Below, in pieces: positions 22,001 to 29,365 of a DNA stretch of 64,000 nt. Made by a program: the position numbers and the translations under genes. Origin of the DNA: UBA1535 sp964371035 (GTDB taxonomy: Bacteria; Bacillota; Clostridia; Tissierellales; Sedimentibacteraceae); contig CAYJLG010000012.1 in assembly GCA_964371035.1 (NCBI GenBank), positions 1-64,000 of the forward strand, written 5' to 3'. The notes under the pieces were generated by a model. It did no database searches. It was not told where the DNA came from and saw only the letters and a program-made list of their open reading frames with translations. How positions within the stretch are numbered: the stretch's first letter is position 1; each line of letters opens with the position of its first letter.

Positions 22001-23270
22001 TCTCAATTTGTTTACCGTCTCCCTCAGCATTTGAAAAGTCAGGAGGTATAGGGAATTCTATCATCACATATTCTGCTCCCGGTGTATGCTGTGCCTTTTT
22101 ACCTATTGTATAATCGTTTGTATTTCCCGCATAATACATGCGTGCTTCTGAAAAAGCAAAATTTTTGGCTATGTTTGTCGGGCTATAGTTATTGGCATTT
22201 GGTTTTTGCACTGTAGTTATAATAGGTATTTTTATTTTTACAGTATCATTGTCTTCAACATTATCTTCGTTGAAGTAGTAAACATTGTTAATATGCTGTC
22301 CTGCTTCATTTGCGTTGGAAACCTCAGGAGTACCCAAATCAAAAGAAGTTCTCACTATAGAGTGTGTAGATGAAAAACTTCTTCCTATATTATAATACGA
22401 TCCGAAGGTAAGAGTCGTTGTAACATCAACTCTATATACGCCATCCAACTTCATTTTTGCGAGCAACTCATCTTTATTTACCGTATATTCATACACGCTG
22501 TCGCCTATATCAAAGTCAAAATATATAGGGCTTGTAGTCTTGCTTGTTCCTACTATACTGTTTGCATCCCATGATAAATTTTTATCTCCTATAGCATTTA
22601 TACTCAAAGTCATGGTAGGGTCGCCTAACAGATGCCTAACATCATATGCTCCTCCATACTGGTCATCAATCATGCCATTCCATGAGAGTGTGTATGCGCC
22701 CGCCTCATGTTCCGAAAAATACGCTCTTCCAGCTAAAGCAGTAGATAGATCTCCTACAGACACAACGTCTCTTTTAAAACTGTGTGAATCCCAATCATGT
22801 GTCCATTTTGTAGCCCAATTTTTTCCATGTTGCAACCATCCATTTATATATTGATGTGCTACCAAATTAGTTCCTGACAATCTAACTTCAAAGTAATCCA
22901 CTCTGACAGCATTAACAAACAAACCTTTTTTCACGTGTCTAAGTCCAAAAGATTCAATTTCCCATGGAGCTGCAAAAACACTAAATGTTTTTGTATATGT
23001 TTTGCCGTTATCAAAGTTATTACCTATAGTTGTTACGTGCTCTGTTCCGTCCTTTTCTTTTATGACAAAATCCATGTAGTCATTAGTTCCTGAGTTGCCA
23101 TCGACACTATGATCGGACACTTTAAACTTCATCTCATAGGTGTATACTCCCAAATTGTTCACTACTGCACCCGCCTCCATATCAAACACAAAATTTGACA
23201 TGATCATCGTAAACGCTAAAATGAAACATACTACTTTCTTTAATTTTTTTGCTAATAAATCAATCTTCAT
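16023..23270 (-). CDS. Giant secreted multi-domain (Ig-like) protein
   Basis: A 2415-aa protein with a signal peptide (KKVVCFILAFTMIMSNFVF) and an almost wholly beta-rich body. Many divergent Ig-like modules of about 90-110 residues share boundaries such as TDxxxPT and VDTxxPxI and motifs like AxDxAGN, typical of bacterial surface Ig repeats. No SLH, LPXTG or other anchor was seen at the C-terminus (ending FTLRVYLNN). It may therefore be released, or held by the SLH-bearing protein encoded 20 nt downstream (inference). RBS AGGAGG precedes the ATG. Ligands and function are unknown. The neighbouring OmpR-type regulator and cyclic di-GMP protein lie immediately upstream on the same strand, which suggests but does not prove regulation. 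Confidence 0.85.
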   Translation of the reverse strand: MKIDLLAKKLKKVVCFILAFTMIMSNFVFDMEAGAVVNNLGVYTYEMKFKVSDHSVDGNSGTNDYMDFVIKEKDGTEHVTTIGNNFDNGKTYTKTFSVFAAPWEIESFGLRHVKKGLFVNAVRVDYFEVRLSGTNLVAHQYINGWLQHGKNWATKWTHDWDSHSFKRDVVSVGDLSTALAGRAYFSEHEAGAYTLSWNGMIDDQYGGAYDVRHLLGDPTMTLSINAIGDKNLSWDANSIVGTSKTTSPIYFDFDIGDSVYEYTVNKDELLAKMKLDGVYRVDVTTTLTFGSYYNIGRSFSSTHSIVRTSFDLGTPEVSNANEAGQHINNVYYFNEDNVEDNDTVKIKIPIITTVQKPNANNYSPTNIAKNFAFSEARMYYAGNTNDYTIGKKAQHTPGAEYVMIEFPIPPDFSNAEGDGKQIEIELDNVTSYDGRTYTYVNEDFKPGTGVTSNYKIDTQGAETITVIDSGTEDIDTFLEYSKGKSFDLSFDSMVNGKSVDDNPYIDNVEDLFSFKLVDENGSEAQIVATTNADKSPYVKGTTDNSPNYEFFLKNREEGNYTLEIEAKDRAANDSNASIPMNVDYLAPRVGLNVDKVGIKAEYKFDISDISNSGRLYYCFVKPDATGVYTIPEIPTNPSTGAIDSLWGTWAVVDQDGPTTTAVMAAKKDEIIDGRLYYYTVDDAGNDSRKETTLYIDEKNQDGYFFSDIYINNKDPEGVMTVEAEFANYPNDHYYLNFRMKNDTKLVYEIIGESGTKRGEITPTGQSIVGGYYEDSLFLSQSGGTMTVNYHFKNMGSGLESEKFSQDFKLDAEAPVITVNLDHNDPIATQNIVNYNITDASPLKRVTYRLETPRGDIMSEEVVIIDEVGEALPANPNITISPEESGVYIFRINATDIHDRTTTVITDRIFIRSEEPEVEVTTNLSESAENQILVTNDNDFKIRFDVKESFYRPVYLGSYAWQTVYYKVSTDGVNYSPEWINTYRDDNIDRTPQDEVPGRLEVDINENTAAATFTLNESPAVLNTGENTLYFKVAIAHDAYVRNGEVIYFNSGSQNSGINSVLENTAATVAIDLVYDNVSPEYSLEELNAIPTGDSIFAKIKIQDNFSYGSDLSLVSENDDIIIGKDVEYDVAGYPTFTVEIANNVDDVIKAYDKAGNMVEIPLKVSNIDKEPPTLSDEHIEVETVGDRTHGKLQVEINSAIENSVRFALVDADAIEVTEEDFDNTDLEVVRDYQSNLTPLGNTDTRFNIYPRGIDGTFKLAVYAEDNFGNVLMEIIDEAFTLKDAKVESPTVIKPQQATDVAVVNLIFDVPVYVITEAEVGIVAAELGDVDTAIHSVAPEYGTGYSQYFRFTVKEGETGTYSFYAIDEIGRYEKIEIEIKDGDITFGEGLPVDIELQQWDDETFDYVAVTNPENIVAYGSAGYSNDYLRIAITAKSDATTTSAIEYLKVDPDYTKLYSYDDILNQSSVIEADDAYNDFRYNYASTILAKDIVELSNTKYSQLIFTINAESISKDKSMTFYSYHLQKDSEGSYLDPSIESSYVQQLNTYTISFEDVTVPTILVEKSVTTPTIGSVDVNLRIYDIDNIVRGGSTISDITGISALNFFDDYGDMYENIDPIRTIDLSKIRYDEGEIFTNSDISELEANESISLKGGQVIFTRKFEENGELFITAVNNVGLFQIPMDGVGDGALAVYNINKDPIDTTDFTLKYEYKDTDGTYKQLTDNTKFYQEVRAVIELKDADSYYSPDYRGLYIYNNGGLGQRTLTARNNSFTFVISDSYGYTYEIPVSYDKFDSKMPTVSYSIDDENTKKTNQPITVQITANDLEDGNVQGSGLESVILSGGNLANAELNIPATGGTVGAKINTNGNYTVTATDIVGNKSIVGFTVSNIDTTSPTAIVSYNVDPTKSTTRDVIATLIFNKENVTITNVIPANQGFSDYRVDTFTSKVIFTDNGAVTVEFADEYGNAGLALVNVTNINNIPPNLRLVETPDTDKLKLTVHFEQVYLNGNPVDADGKILTFAPDLKDLTVIHRGVAKPVKTEEGDYSTFELKDTGDYKFVVYDNTGLAQELSVTVDTNDIDKVNPKITKVEVKYGHYTIDPNTNKPTTDVNGDAILTPITFTRDLETPDLLDEVGYIIADDKTETPATNQDVSVTVTTDKATAYIGGEESYSTEHILEYDENGTFFFNLKSKNQLHDSYGVGIYLIDKTPPALVDKDTNEALENLVFYENENAGPRFDASMLNDYKAYDEQPGEDSDVDLTDKVILTYQDSTGTEIQPSAITKYDKTKPYRAIYTVYDEVGNKTEFVRTITLVSRFDSIALVNGMFPDSSNRIIVSGDEITVSVENYDGGNAYAKYAKGGYTMGQMKGLGSDDGVIVLENNGYNEFTVDTQGLENSWYTFYVQTDTADYFTLRVYLNN

Positions 23271-23432
23271 TTTCCCTCCTGTTTAGTTATAATTTTTTTG
23301 TTTTGGATTTTATTACTGCTTAAAATAGAATTACGTTAAAATATTTGAAAACAACTTAGTTTTTAGCTAAGCGTTATTGATAAGAATAAATATACACATG
23401 TGTTCATTATACAATAAACTTTCAAAAAAATA
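23271..23432 (-). promoter_or_regulatory. Leader and putative promoter of the giant-gene operon
   Basis: A TATAAT hexamer on the minus strand (23411-23406) has only a weak -35 at suitable distance. The leader to the ATG would be about 130 nt and AT-rich, with a small CTTAG/CTAAG hairpin near 23355-23375. I looked for a cyclic di-GMP riboswitch and did not find one. Confidence 0.35.
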
Positions 23433-23463
23433 AAGAAACCTTGCAACATTGTAAGGTTTCTTA
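23422..23463 (-). terminator. Terminator after the OmpR-type regulator
   Basis: Ten-base arms AAGAAACCTT and AAGGTTTCTT (23433-23442 and 23453-23462) are followed on the minus strand by a T-rich tract. This separates the regulator transcript from the giant-gene operon. Confidence 0.85.
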
Positions 23464-23485
23464 AAGTTTTCTTAATTCTGTTTAA

Positions 23486-24166
23486 TTATTCGTATTTTTT
23501 TAGATAATCAAGTTTATATCCTTTTAATCTTTCGGATGCAATAGTGAGGCCTGTGTCAGCCTTTTTTAGCTTTCCTTTTAATCTTGAAACAACTGTCCAA
23601 ATCGCATTATCATCATTTAAAGTTGTATTTCCCCAAACAGATTTGTTTATTATTTCTTTGTTTATGGTATTGCAAAAATTATCTGCTAATATCCATAATA
23701 ATGCAAATTCTTTTTTTGTCAAAAGTAAATCTCTATCATTAAAATACGCAAGATTTCTTACACTATCTAACTTTAATCCACCTACGATCAACTCTGTCTT
23801 TACCAAATTAGAATTTTTTAACCTAGCATTAATTCTCGCTATAAAAACATCCAGATCGTAAGGTTTTGATATGTAATCATCTGCACCAACATTAAAGCCT
23901 TCTATCACGTCGCTTTTTTCTCCCATTGCAGTCAAGAACAATACAGGTATGTCATAATTAGTTTTAATTATTTCACACAGTTCTATTCCATTCTTATCAG
24001 GCAAGCCAACATCAAGAACAATTAAATCGATTTTTTCATTTTTAAGTATTTTCAGACATTTTGCGGCAGAAGTTGCACTGATTGCATTATGTCCTTTCAT
24101 ATCGAGTGCTTTCATATTGATCCTATTTATATTGACATCATCTTCTACAAGTAATATATTAGCCAT
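23486..24166 (-). CDS. OmpR/PhoB-family response regulator
   Basis: A 226-aa two-component regulator. The receiver (1-118) has the acidic pair EDD, phosphoacceptor Asp52 in IVLDVGLPD, a conserved Thr in FLTAMG and Lys in SKPYD. The C-terminal winged helix (about 130-222) has the LTKKEFALLWILA and VSRLKGKLKK elements of the Trans_reg_C family. The start overlaps the end of the FIST-EAL-GGDEF gene by 8 nt, which suggests translational coupling. No histidine kinase of the matching type is adjacent, so its phosphodonor is unknown. The giant surface-protein operon immediately downstream is a plausible target (inference). Confidence 0.92.
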   Translation of the reverse strand: MANILLVEDDVNINRINMKALDMKGHNAISATSAAKCLKILKNEKIDLIVLDVGLPDKNGIELCEIIKTNYDIPVLFLTAMGEKSDVIEGFNVGADDYISKPYDLDVFIARINARLKNSNLVKTELIVGGLKLDSVRNLAYFNDRDLLLTKKEFALLWILADNFCNTINKEIINKSVWGNTTLNDDNAIWTVVSRLKGKLKKADTGLTIASERLKGYKLDYLKKYE

Positions 24167-27100
24167 TTTTGTCCTCTTCGTATATCATATATCTATTTTT
24201 CCCTGCATTTTTTGCTTTATACAATGCTATATCCGCTTTATGTGAAAGCGCATCATAGTTAGTTCCATCTTCTGGAATCATAGCTACACCAATGCTTACA
24301 CCAACTATACCTAAATCTAATTCTTTAATATCTATATTCTTTGTATTTTCTAATATACGATTAATAACTTTTTGTGCAACATCCATCCTATTAACATTGC
24401 TAAGAAGTATAATAAATTCGTCACCACCTATACGGCCGATTACATCGCCTGCTCTTAGTGATTTTTTAATTGCTGCAACTAATTCTTTTAGATATACATC
24501 GCCAGCTTGATGTCCATAAGTATCGTTTATATATTTAAAATTATCTACATCTATTAATGCTAAAGCGTGTGTCGTATCACTAGTGATTGCGTGTCTAATT
24601 GCCTCATCTATTTTTTCTGTAGCAGCAGATCTACTATACACTTTTGTCAATACATCTGTCTCCACACTCTCTTTCAAGCTATTAGTCAAATAATAACTTG
24701 ATTCTAACGCTTTCATAAGATTAGTCTGGCCTTTTCTAACAGCATAAATAGAATACAAGAAATATGCTCCAAAAATCATGATTATAAATGCTGTAAAAAA
24801 CCACGTAGTATCAATTATTTCCTGAGCCATGCTGACTGTGATTTCATCTAACAAGATACTTACAAGACACCAATCAAATCCAGCAATACTAGTCATAACA
24901 GCTGTACGTTCTTCTTCATTAGTCAAATATTTCAATACTGCTGTCTCACCATTAGACATATCTTCTCTTAACGAATTAGGAGTATGCCCATTTTTAATTT
25001 CAAGTGAACCTATAAAATCATACATATCTCCTTCTCTAAACAAGTTGTCACTATTTCCACTAAGAACTATTGGTGTTCCATCTGTCGTGCATATATGATA
25101 AAATGCTTCTTTCCCAAAAGTCTTAAGATTCAAAATTTCTGCAAAACTATCTGTATTATACGATCCTATTAGCAAAGCATGTCTAAGTCCATCAATATAA
25201 ATAGGTGTTACAAAAAATATGTTTTTTTGCGAATTTTCCAATATCGTAATTGGTGCTATTATCTCTATTTCATCATTTTTCAAAGGCAGAGAATCCAATT
25301 CTTGATCTATTGTTAACAATTCACTTTCACAATTAATAATGATATTGTCTTCAGTATATATATAAAGCTCATCAAACGAGGTTTGTGATTTAAGCGATCT
25401 TATATATTCAAATAATTGTTCTTCTTTAAAAATCTTCGTTTCGATAGAAGTTTTTATTGTATTTAAAACTAGCATAGAATCTTGTAATTTAAGAGACACT
25501 CGTTCAGATAAACTCATAGATAACTCTACTAAATAAGTATCATTCATCTCATGTACTTCGTTTTGACTCATACTAGCAAACACAATAATAGCGCAAACTG
25601 CAATGATAGAGCATATTACTCCACCCCAGTATAAGATTTTACTTTGTCTTTTTACAAGTCTATTATGACTAAAAATATTATTAAGTTCAGAGAATGATTC
25701 ATCTATATTTTTCTTATCTGAATTTGTTTTAAACACTGTTCGCATTTCATCAAAAATTGTTGGCAACGAAAACAAATATCCTTGAGAATAGCTTATACCT
25801 GAAGATACCATTTGTTTTTGCATAGAAACAGTTTCTACCTTTTTAGCAACCAATTCTATTTTTGTTTTTTGCATTAAATAAAATATACTTTCAAGTAAAT
25901 GTCCTTGGGAATTATCTTTATCCATGTTGCTCACTAAAGATCCACTAACTTTGATATAATCTACATCTAAATTTCCTATTTCAATAAAATTAGAGTTTTC
26001 AATTCCAATATCGTCAATAGCAATTTTTGCACCGTATTGTTTCGCTTTATGTATAAACGTTCTTATAGTCGCATAATCATCTGCAGAATCAATCTCTAGG
26101 ATTTCAAATATAAAATTTCTGCAATCTCTAACTTTTTTCAATCGTTCAAAAACTTGTGATTGAAAATCTTCTGATTTAATATCTTCCGCCGTAATATTTA
26201 TAGAAACTACTTCTTCTCTATCTGCAAATAGATCAATAACTTTAAGTACCATAATCAAGCTTAACTTTAAGTATAAATCATACTTGTGAGCAACTTCTAA
26301 AAAATCTTGAGGTTCAAGTATATTACCATCTGAATCCTTCAGTCTCATCAAAGCCTCATACGAAGCAAATTTACCTCTTCTATTATCATAAATACCTTGA
26401 AAAAACGGAACTACCCTTCTCTTAGCTATAATTTCACTTAAAGTAGAAACCATCTTTAATTCTTGGTGTAATTTCCCTTCATCTACTGGTTTTTCTACAG
26501 ATTCATCTTTAACTTGATTTTCATTATCTTCTAAAATGTCATTCTCTGAAAATTTTGCTTTAAGTTGTTCTTCTTGTTCTATCAGTAAACCTAAAATTTT
26601 TCTACTTTTATCAACACCTAGTTTTTTATGAATAGTACTAAAAGTATCCATCATTTGAGCGTCCTCAGCTAATGATTTCATCATATAACCAAAATTTTCT
26701 AAATTAGGTGAGACGTGATTTTCCTTATCAGCAAGTGTAAAAAAACTACAAGATCCATTATAGTAACTTTTTACTCCTTTTTTTGTGCCTATATTTCCTA
26801 ATAAAAAAGCACCACTAATTTTTGCTTTTTTAAACAGCTTGTTTTCCCAAGTAGTCAAATTTTTAAGCTGTTTACGTCTAAAGTGAGATGAGTAGCAAAA
26901 CACTTCTTCTGCAAAAACTTCTTGCAAATCAAAGCAAACATGGCTCCATTCTTCCATGCTTTTGTGAGGGCTTAAATACCCAACTTTAAACTTTTCGCCT
27001 GCCAGCAATTGTGAGTTATAAAGTTTAATTCTATTTGTTTCAAATTCATATTGAATAAATCTGCTTGCATCATTTTTATTAGATAGGATAATAGGAAATT

Positions 27101-27854
27101 TAAATAAAACTTCAGTTGCTGAGGCAATATTCCAGTTTGATTCATCAGCATCATCTTTGAACCCAAAAAAATCTTTCAACCATTCATTTGCAGGAATGTT
27201 ATTAATTTCGTTAATATATTCTCCATCTACAGCAGTAATTACGTTTTCATCGCCTATAGGACAGTGCCCTATTACAACATTTGAATAGCATCTTGATTTT
27301 TCTATATCAAAGCACACTAAGCTAATCGCATCTACAATGAAATTAGTTTCATCAAATATATATGATACACACATATTGTCTTTGTCAAAGTATCCAGCTG
27401 TACCGCCTACAAGTTGAATGTTTGGACATTTATCTTCAACTTCCTGAATAACTTCGTTTATTTCTAAATAGTATCTCCCAAAAAATAGCATAGAAAAATT
27501 AGATTCTTCTTCAGACAAAAATTTAGAAATATCGTTTGCAAGTTGATAATGGCTATTCCCGCCTATATTTATAATTTTATTTCTAAATTTTATATCATCA
27601 AATTGCAATATAGATATTAGTGTTTTATTTTCAAACACATATCCATCATAAATCACTTCAGCAACTGCACAGCCAACGATGACAGCTTTGTCTATTATAT
27701 TCTTAATTGACTTAGCTATTTTTACAGCATCTTCACCTGAAATTTTCGAAGCATGAATTCTTACCAGGCATTCTTTATTTAAGTCTAATTTCGAATCATT
27801 AATTACTTTTCTTGCCAAGTTTTCATTTTCAAATAAAAAGTTAATATTCTTCAT
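24159..27854 (-). CDS. FIST-EAL-dCache-GGDEF cyclic di-GMP signalling protein
   Basis: A membrane protein of about 1231 aa. FIST_N and FIST_C ligand-sensing domains span about 1-400. An EAL domain follows (YEALMRL; Glu500-Leu502), then a transmembrane helix near 755-775, an extracellular Cache-like region, a second helix near 1030-1050 and a GGDEF domain (GGDEF at 1143-1147). The cyclase motif is intact, with an RAGD inhibitory site five residues before it, so c-di-GMP synthesis is likely. The EAL domain keeps E-A-L, Asn, DD and Lys, but where AEGVE is expected it reads AKKVE (Lys671), so hydrolysis is doubtful. FIST domains are proposed to bind small molecules such as amino acids. The start at 27854 has GGGGAT just upstream; a GTG 30 nt earlier has no such site. 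It is coupled to the downstream regulator. Confidence 0.87.
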   Translation of the reverse strand: MKNINFLFENENLARKVINDSKLDLNKECLVRIHASKISGEDAVKIAKSIKNIIDKAVIVGCAVAEVIYDGYVFENKTLISILQFDDIKFRNKIINIGGNSHYQLANDISKFLSEEESNFSMLFFGRYYLEINEVIQEVEDKCPNIQLVGGTAGYFDKDNMCVSYIFDETNFIVDAISLVCFDIEKSRCYSNVVIGHCPIGDENVITAVDGEYINEINNIPANEWLKDFFGFKDDADESNWNIASATEVLFKFPIILSNKNDASRFIQYEFETNRIKLYNSQLLAGEKFKVGYLSPHKSMEEWSHVCFDLQEVFAEEVFCYSSHFRRKQLKNLTTWENKLFKKAKISGAFLLGNIGTKKGVKSYYNGSCSFFTLADKENHVSPNLENFGYMMKSLAEDAQMMDTFSTIHKKLGVDKSRKILGLLIEQEEQLKAKFSENDILEDNENQVKDESVEKPVDEGKLHQELKMVSTLSEIIAKRRVVPFFQGIYDNRRGKFASYEALMRLKDSDGNILEPQDFLEVAHKYDLYLKLSLIMVLKVIDLFADREEVVSINITAEDIKSEDFQSQVFERLKKVRDCRNFIFEILEIDSADDYATIRTFIHKAKQYGAKIAIDDIGIENSNFIEIGNLDVDYIKVSGSLVSNMDKDNSQGHLLESIFYLMQKTKIELVAKKVETVSMQKQMVSSGISYSQGYLFSLPTIFDEMRTVFKTNSDKKNIDESFSELNNIFSHNRLVKRQSKILYWGGVICSIIAVCAIIVFASMSQNEVHEMNDTYLVELSMSLSERVSLKLQDSMLVLNTIKTSIETKIFKEEQLFEYIRSLKSQTSFDELYIYTEDNIIINCESELLTIDQELDSLPLKNDEIEIIAPITILENSQKNIFFVTPIYIDGLRHALLIGSYNTDSFAEILNLKTFGKEAFYHICTTDGTPIVLSGNSDNLFREGDMYDFIGSLEIKNGHTPNSLREDMSNGETAVLKYLTNEEERTAVMTSIAGFDWCLVSILLDEITVSMAQEIIDTTWFFTAFIIMIFGAYFLYSIYAVRKGQTNLMKALESSYYLTNSLKESVETDVLTKVYSRSAATEKIDEAIRHAITSDTTHALALIDVDNFKYINDTYGHQAGDVYLKELVAAIKKSLRAGDVIGRIGGDEFIILLSNVNRMDVAQKVINRILENTKNIDIKELDLGIVGVSIGVAMIPEDGTNYDALSHKADIALYKAKNAGKNRYMIYEEDKNG

Positions 27855-27968
27855 AATAATCCCCATGTTTGTTACTCTATACACTCTAAACTATTTTACA
27901 TATTAATTTAAAATGTGTTTTTTTATTGCATTTTTCACGTTTTTATGCCGAATGGCAATATTATACTA

Positions 27969-27997
27969 ATTATATCATGTTTTGTAGAGTTTTACAA
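27969..27997 (-). promoter_or_regulatory. Sigma-A promoter of the FIST-EAL-GGDEF gene
   Basis: On the minus strand, TTGTAA (27997-27992), a 17-bp spacer and TATAAT (27974-27969), with an extended -10 TGA. The predicted leader of about 105 nt contains a small TGCC/GGCA hairpin (27947-27958). Confidence 0.8.
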
Positions 27998-28020
27998 TAA
28001 AAAAATTTTTATGCATTGAT

Positions 28021-28050
28021 GCAAAAAAACCGAGTACAAAGTACTCGGTT
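28021..28050 (-). terminator. Terminator after tuf
   Basis: The perfect arms AACCGAGTAC and GTACTCGGTT around a 3-nt loop are followed on the minus strand by a run of T residues. This ends the str operon. Confidence 0.95.
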
Positions 28051-28069
28051 AATTATTGTAATATATTAA

Positions 28070-29263
28070 TTACTTAATGATTTTAGCAACAACGCCTGAA
28101 CCAACAGTTCTTCCGCCTTCTCTGATAGCGAATCTTAAACCTTCGTCCATAGCGATTGGAGTGATTAATTCAACTTCGAAAGTTGCATTATCTCCAGGCA
28201 TAACCATTTCAACACCTTCTGGTAACTCGATTGAACCAGTTACGTCAGTAGTTCTGAAGTAGAACTGTGGTCTGTAACCTTTGAAGAATGGAGTATGTCT
28301 TCCACCTTCTTCTTTAGTTAATACGTAAACTTCGCTCATGAAGTGAGTGTGTGGAGTTATTGAACCTGGCTTAGCAAGAACTTGACCTCTTTCGATGTCT
28401 GTTCTTTGAACACCTCTTAAAAGTGCTCCGATGTTGTCTCCTGCTTCTGCTTGATCAAGTAACTTTCTAAACATCTCTACACCTGTACAAGTTGTTTCAG
28501 TTGGCTCATCAGCAAGTCCGATTATATGCACTTTATCTTGTACCTTAAGAATTCCTCTTTCAACTCTACCTGTAGCAACAGTTCCTCTACCTGTGATTGA
28601 GAATACGTCCTCAACAGGCATTAAGAATGGCTTTTCAGAATCTCTTTCAGGTGTTGGTATAGTATCATCTACTGCTTGCATAAGCTCAAGAATTTTGTCG
28701 CCCCACTCACTGTTAGGATCTTCTAAAGCTTTTAATGCAGAACCTTTAACGATCGGAATATTGTCACCATCAAATTCATATTCAGATAATAATTCTCTGA
28801 TTTCCATTTCAACTAATTCGATTAATTCTGGATCATCAACCATGTCTTCTTTGTTTAAGAAAACTACTAATTGAGGAACACCAACCTGTCTTGAAAGAAG
28901 GATGTGCTCTCTAGTTTGTGGCATTGGACCATCAGCTGCAGAAACAACTAAGATACCGCCGTCCATTTGAGCAGCTCCAGTGATCATGTTCTTAACGTAG
29001 TCAGCGTGTCCTGGGCAGTCAACGTGTGCGTAGTGTCTGTTGTTTGTTTCATATTCAACGTGTGCTGTAGAGATAGTGATACCTCTTTCTCTTTCTTCTG
29101 GTGCCTTATCAATGTTGTCAAATGCAACAGCTTCACCTGTTCCGTATCTCTTGTTTAATACTGATGTGATAGCAGCTGTTAAAGTTGTTTTACCGTGGTC
29201 AACGTGTCCTATTGTTCCAATGTTAACGTGTGGTTTATTTCTTTCAAATTTTTGCTTAGCCAT
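28070..29263 (-). CDS. tuf: Elongation factor Tu
   Basis: A 397-aa GTPase that delivers aminoacyl-tRNA to the ribosome. G1 GHVDHGKT, G2 region RGITI, G3 DCPGHADYVKNMITGAAQMDG and G4 NKED are all present, and domains 2 and 3 are full length, ending RTVGSGVVAKI. AGGAGG lies 6-7 nt before the ATG. It is the last gene of the rpoBC/str operon, 102 nt after fusA, and is followed by a strong terminator. No second tuf is in the window. Confidence 0.99.
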   Translation of the reverse strand: MAKQKFERNKPHVNIGTIGHVDHGKTTLTAAITSVLNKRYGTGEAVAFDNIDKAPEERERGITISTAHVEYETNNRHYAHVDCPGHADYVKNMITGAAQMDGGILVVSAADGPMPQTREHILLSRQVGVPQLVVFLNKEDMVDDPELIELVEMEIRELLSEYEFDGDNIPIVKGSALKALEDPNSEWGDKILELMQAVDDTIPTPERDSEKPFLMPVEDVFSITGRGTVATGRVERGILKVQDKVHIIGLADEPTETTCTGVEMFRKLLDQAEAGDNIGALLRGVQRTDIERGQVLAKPGSITPHTHFMSEVYVLTKEEGGRHTPFFKGYRPQFYFRTTDVTGSIELPEGVEMVMPGDNATFEVELITPIAMDEGLRFAIREGGRTVGSGVVAKIIK

Positions 29264-29328
29264 TTTTTTCCTCCTAAAAATTATATAATTTTATTTTTTA
29301 AGTTTTTAAATTAATGCTCCAATTTATA

Positions 29329-29350
29329 TTAAGGCAGGCTACCACCTTAA
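29329..29350 (-). other. Hairpin in the fusA-tuf gap
   Basis: TTAAGG and CCTTAA arms, with partly paired inner bases, lie just past the fusA stop. There is no T-tract, so tuf is probably still read from upstream transcripts. The hairpin may be an RNA-processing or stability element. Confidence 0.45.
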
Positions 29351-29365
29351 ATTAAATTCAAAATA

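Noticed and set aside
23271..23485. Possible cyclic di-GMP riboswitch upstream of the giant surface genes
   Set aside because: The neighbouring GGDEF/EAL gene made it worth checking, but no GEMM-like conserved core is visible in this AT-rich leader.
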